A stretch of DNA of 64,000 nt from Verrucomicrobiia bacterium (GTDB lineage: Bacteria > Verrucomicrobiota > Verrucomicrobiia > Limisphaerales > Fontisphaeraceae). Shown piece after piece: positions 63,069 to 64,000 of the stretch. Numbering within the stretch: the stretch's first letter is position 1; each line of letters starts with the position of its first letter. Both the position numbers and the translations under genes were made by a program. The stretch is taken from contig JAOAIT010000061.1 in assembly GCA_026414565.1 (NCBI GenBank), positions 1 through 64,000 on the forward strand, read 5' to 3'. The notes beneath the pieces are model-generated. The model worked only from the letters and a program-made list of their open reading frames with translations. It was not told the DNA's origin and did no database searches.

Positions 63069-63533
63069 TCAGAGCTTGCCCTGGCTCAGGCGGTCCTGGG
63101 TCTGGCGGTAGGGGGCCAGGAAGAGTTCGTTGTCGCTGATGATTTTGCCGAGGATGCCTTCGAGGTTGGGGAAGTCGGAGCGGTTGATGATGCCGTGAAC
63201 GCTGAGGGCGAAGGCCTGAAGGGGGTTGAGGGTTTGGTAATTTTCGGTCAGGAGGACGACGGTGGAATGCCGCCGGAGGTGCATGGGCAGGTTTTGGAGG
63301 TAAATCAGGCTTTGATTTTCCGGGAGCGAGGCACAATGGAAGGTTTCCTCGATGATGGTGACCTGGTACTGGTACTGGGTGAAGCGGGTCATGAAGTCCT
63401 CATGGTCGAGGGCGGCGTGGACTTTGTAGCCCATTTGATCGAGCACGCCCATGACCTGGACCTGCCATTCGAGGGTGCTGATGCCCAGGAGGGCGGGTTT
63501 GTCGGCCAGGGTTAAAATTTCGTATTGTTGCAT
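63069..63533 (-). CDS. Receiver-like protein without the phospho-acceptor Asp
   Basis: 154 residues. The order of strands and helices follows a CheY-like receiver: WQVQVMGVLDQMGYKVHAAL, VTIIEETFHCASLP (strand 3, Glu where the Asp should be), TVVLLTENYQ (strand 4 Thr), GIINRSDFPN (strand 5, no Lys). This suggests a pseudo-receiver that does not use phosphorylation. Its ATG lies 6 bp after the pilT stop, so it probably serves twitching motility. Confidence 0.6.
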   Translation of the reverse strand: MQQYEILTLADKPALLGISTLEWQVQVMGVLDQMGYKVHAALDHEDFMTRFTQYQYQVTIIEETFHCASLPENQSLIYLQNLPMHLRRHSTVVLLTENYQTLNPLQAFALSVHGIINRSDFPNLEGILGKIISDNELFLAPYRQTQDRLSQGKL

Positions 63534-63539
63534 GGGAGG

Positions 63540-64000
63540 TTATTTGAGTTTGAGGACGGGCGGGATGGGGATGTCGGTCTTTTTTTCCTCGGTTTTTTTC
63601 ATCTGCAGGTCGCTGTAGGCGGAGGTGATTTCGCCGCGTTTCTTTTTGATGTTGTCAATGCCGCGGCTGACGATGGCGCGTTTGCTGGCGGCCATGAGGG
63701 CGGTTTCCTCGGAGATGATGTTGTTTTCGAAGGCTTCGAGGCAGGCCTGGTCGAAATGGCGCCAGCCGAAGGGATAGGCGGCCTCGATGATTTCGTAGAA
63801 GCTCTTGCCCTCGCTTTCGCCGTGGATGATGGAATCCTTGGTGCGGAGGTTGTTGCCCATGATTTCGAGGAGGGCGTAGCGGCCGCCGCCGATTTTGGGC
63901 ACCAGGCGCTGGCTGATGACCCAGCGGAGGGTGTCGGCGAGGCGGACGCGGACCTGCTCCTGTTCCTCCGGCTCGAACATGCCGAGGATGCGGTTGATGG
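63540..64000 (-). CDS. pilT: Type IV pilus retraction ATPase PilT (C-terminal part; 5' end outside window)
   Basis: About 153 codons of the C-terminus. The frame enters at INRILGMFEPEEQEQVR and continues with SQRLVPKIGGGRYALLEIMG, NNLRTKDSIIHGESEGKSFY and ILFGWR-like AYPFGWRHFDQACLEAFENN, all diagnostic for PilT. An extra Lys/Glu-rich tail (KKTEEKKTDIPIPPVLKLK) extends the end. PilT depolymerises the pilus and drives twitching. Confidence 0.93.
   Translation of the reverse strand, partial: INRILGMFEPEEQEQVRVRLADTLRWVISQRLVPKIGGGRYALLEIMGNNLRTKDSIIHGESEGKSFYEIIEAAYPFGWRHFDQACLEAFENNIISEETALMAASKRAIVSRGIDNIKKKRGEITSAYSDLQMKKTEEKKTDIPIPPVLKLK

Noticed and set aside
1-64000. CRISPR array, rRNA genes, complete tRNA genes, insertion sequences or an integrase
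   Set aside because: None could be found: no regularly spaced direct repeats, no T-arm sequence other than that of ssrA, and no transposase or recombinase motifs.

Overview
The window is GC-rich, densely coded bacterial chromosome. The gene mix suggests a Verrucomicrobiota member, probably of the Limisphaerales/Pedosphaera type. It includes giant secreted proteins with CotH, lamin-tail and repeated jelly-roll-like modules, a DUF1080 protein, Tat-exported Gfo/Idh/MocA and sugar-isomerase-like proteins, a planctomycete-type (PSCyt1) cytochrome domain and a DUF362 protein. The taxon is an inference from these families; no rRNA gene is present.

Layout. 1-7.2 kb: a minus-strand gene for a giant secreted CotH-type protein, running off the left edge. 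7.4-13.9 kb, plus strand: guaB, an MFS/POT-like transporter, a dimeric-type dUTPase, a DUF1080 protein, a CNT nucleoside transporter and a HAD phosphatase, largely nucleotide themed. 13.9-17.5 kb, minus: a lone phage portal gene, a Tat-exported oxidoreductase and a DUF433/DUF5615 toxin-antitoxin pair. 17.6-32.3 kb, plus: transketolase, yajC-secDF, a TerC protein, a 2156-residue metalloprotease with five copies of a jelly-roll-like module, and the C-terminal half of a split carB. 32.3-34.9 kb, minus: a winged-helix regulator with a membrane partner, and a TPR lipoprotein. 35-39 kb, plus: DUF362, parB, a PfkB kinase and def. 39-43.5 kb, minus: two peroxiredoxins, then a TIM-barrel protein, a PIG-L hydrolase and a ROK kinase. 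43.7-51.8 kb, plus: an exported MsrB-MsrA, a beta-helix lipoprotein and a tightly coupled CDP-sugar operon for a probable C-methylated 6-deoxyhexose. 51.8-55.3 kb, minus: a NarL-type regulator, a complete phage large terminase and hisF. 55.5-60.3 kb, plus: a porin-cytochrome pair (multiheme cytochrome plus a heme-domain/beta-barrel fusion) and a sugar transporter. 60.3-64 kb, minus: ssrA (tmRNA), five overlapping small phage lysis-type genes, a lipoprotein PCMT, a receiver-like protein and the end of pilT.

The most striking observation is that apparently intact phage genes (portal; terminase; holin and spanin-like set) lie in three separate islands among housekeeping genes, all on the minus strand. 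No integrase, capsid or tail gene is next to them. Each island has the same 11-bp palindrome GCTCCSGGAGC in its upstream region, and by eye I found it nowhere else in the window. Two of the three copies also share about 25 bp of flanking similarity. This looks like a dispersed but co-regulated domesticated phage, possibly a gene transfer agent. Second in interest is the porin-cytochrome pair, a candidate route for electrons across the outer membrane with an unusual cytochrome-barrel fusion.
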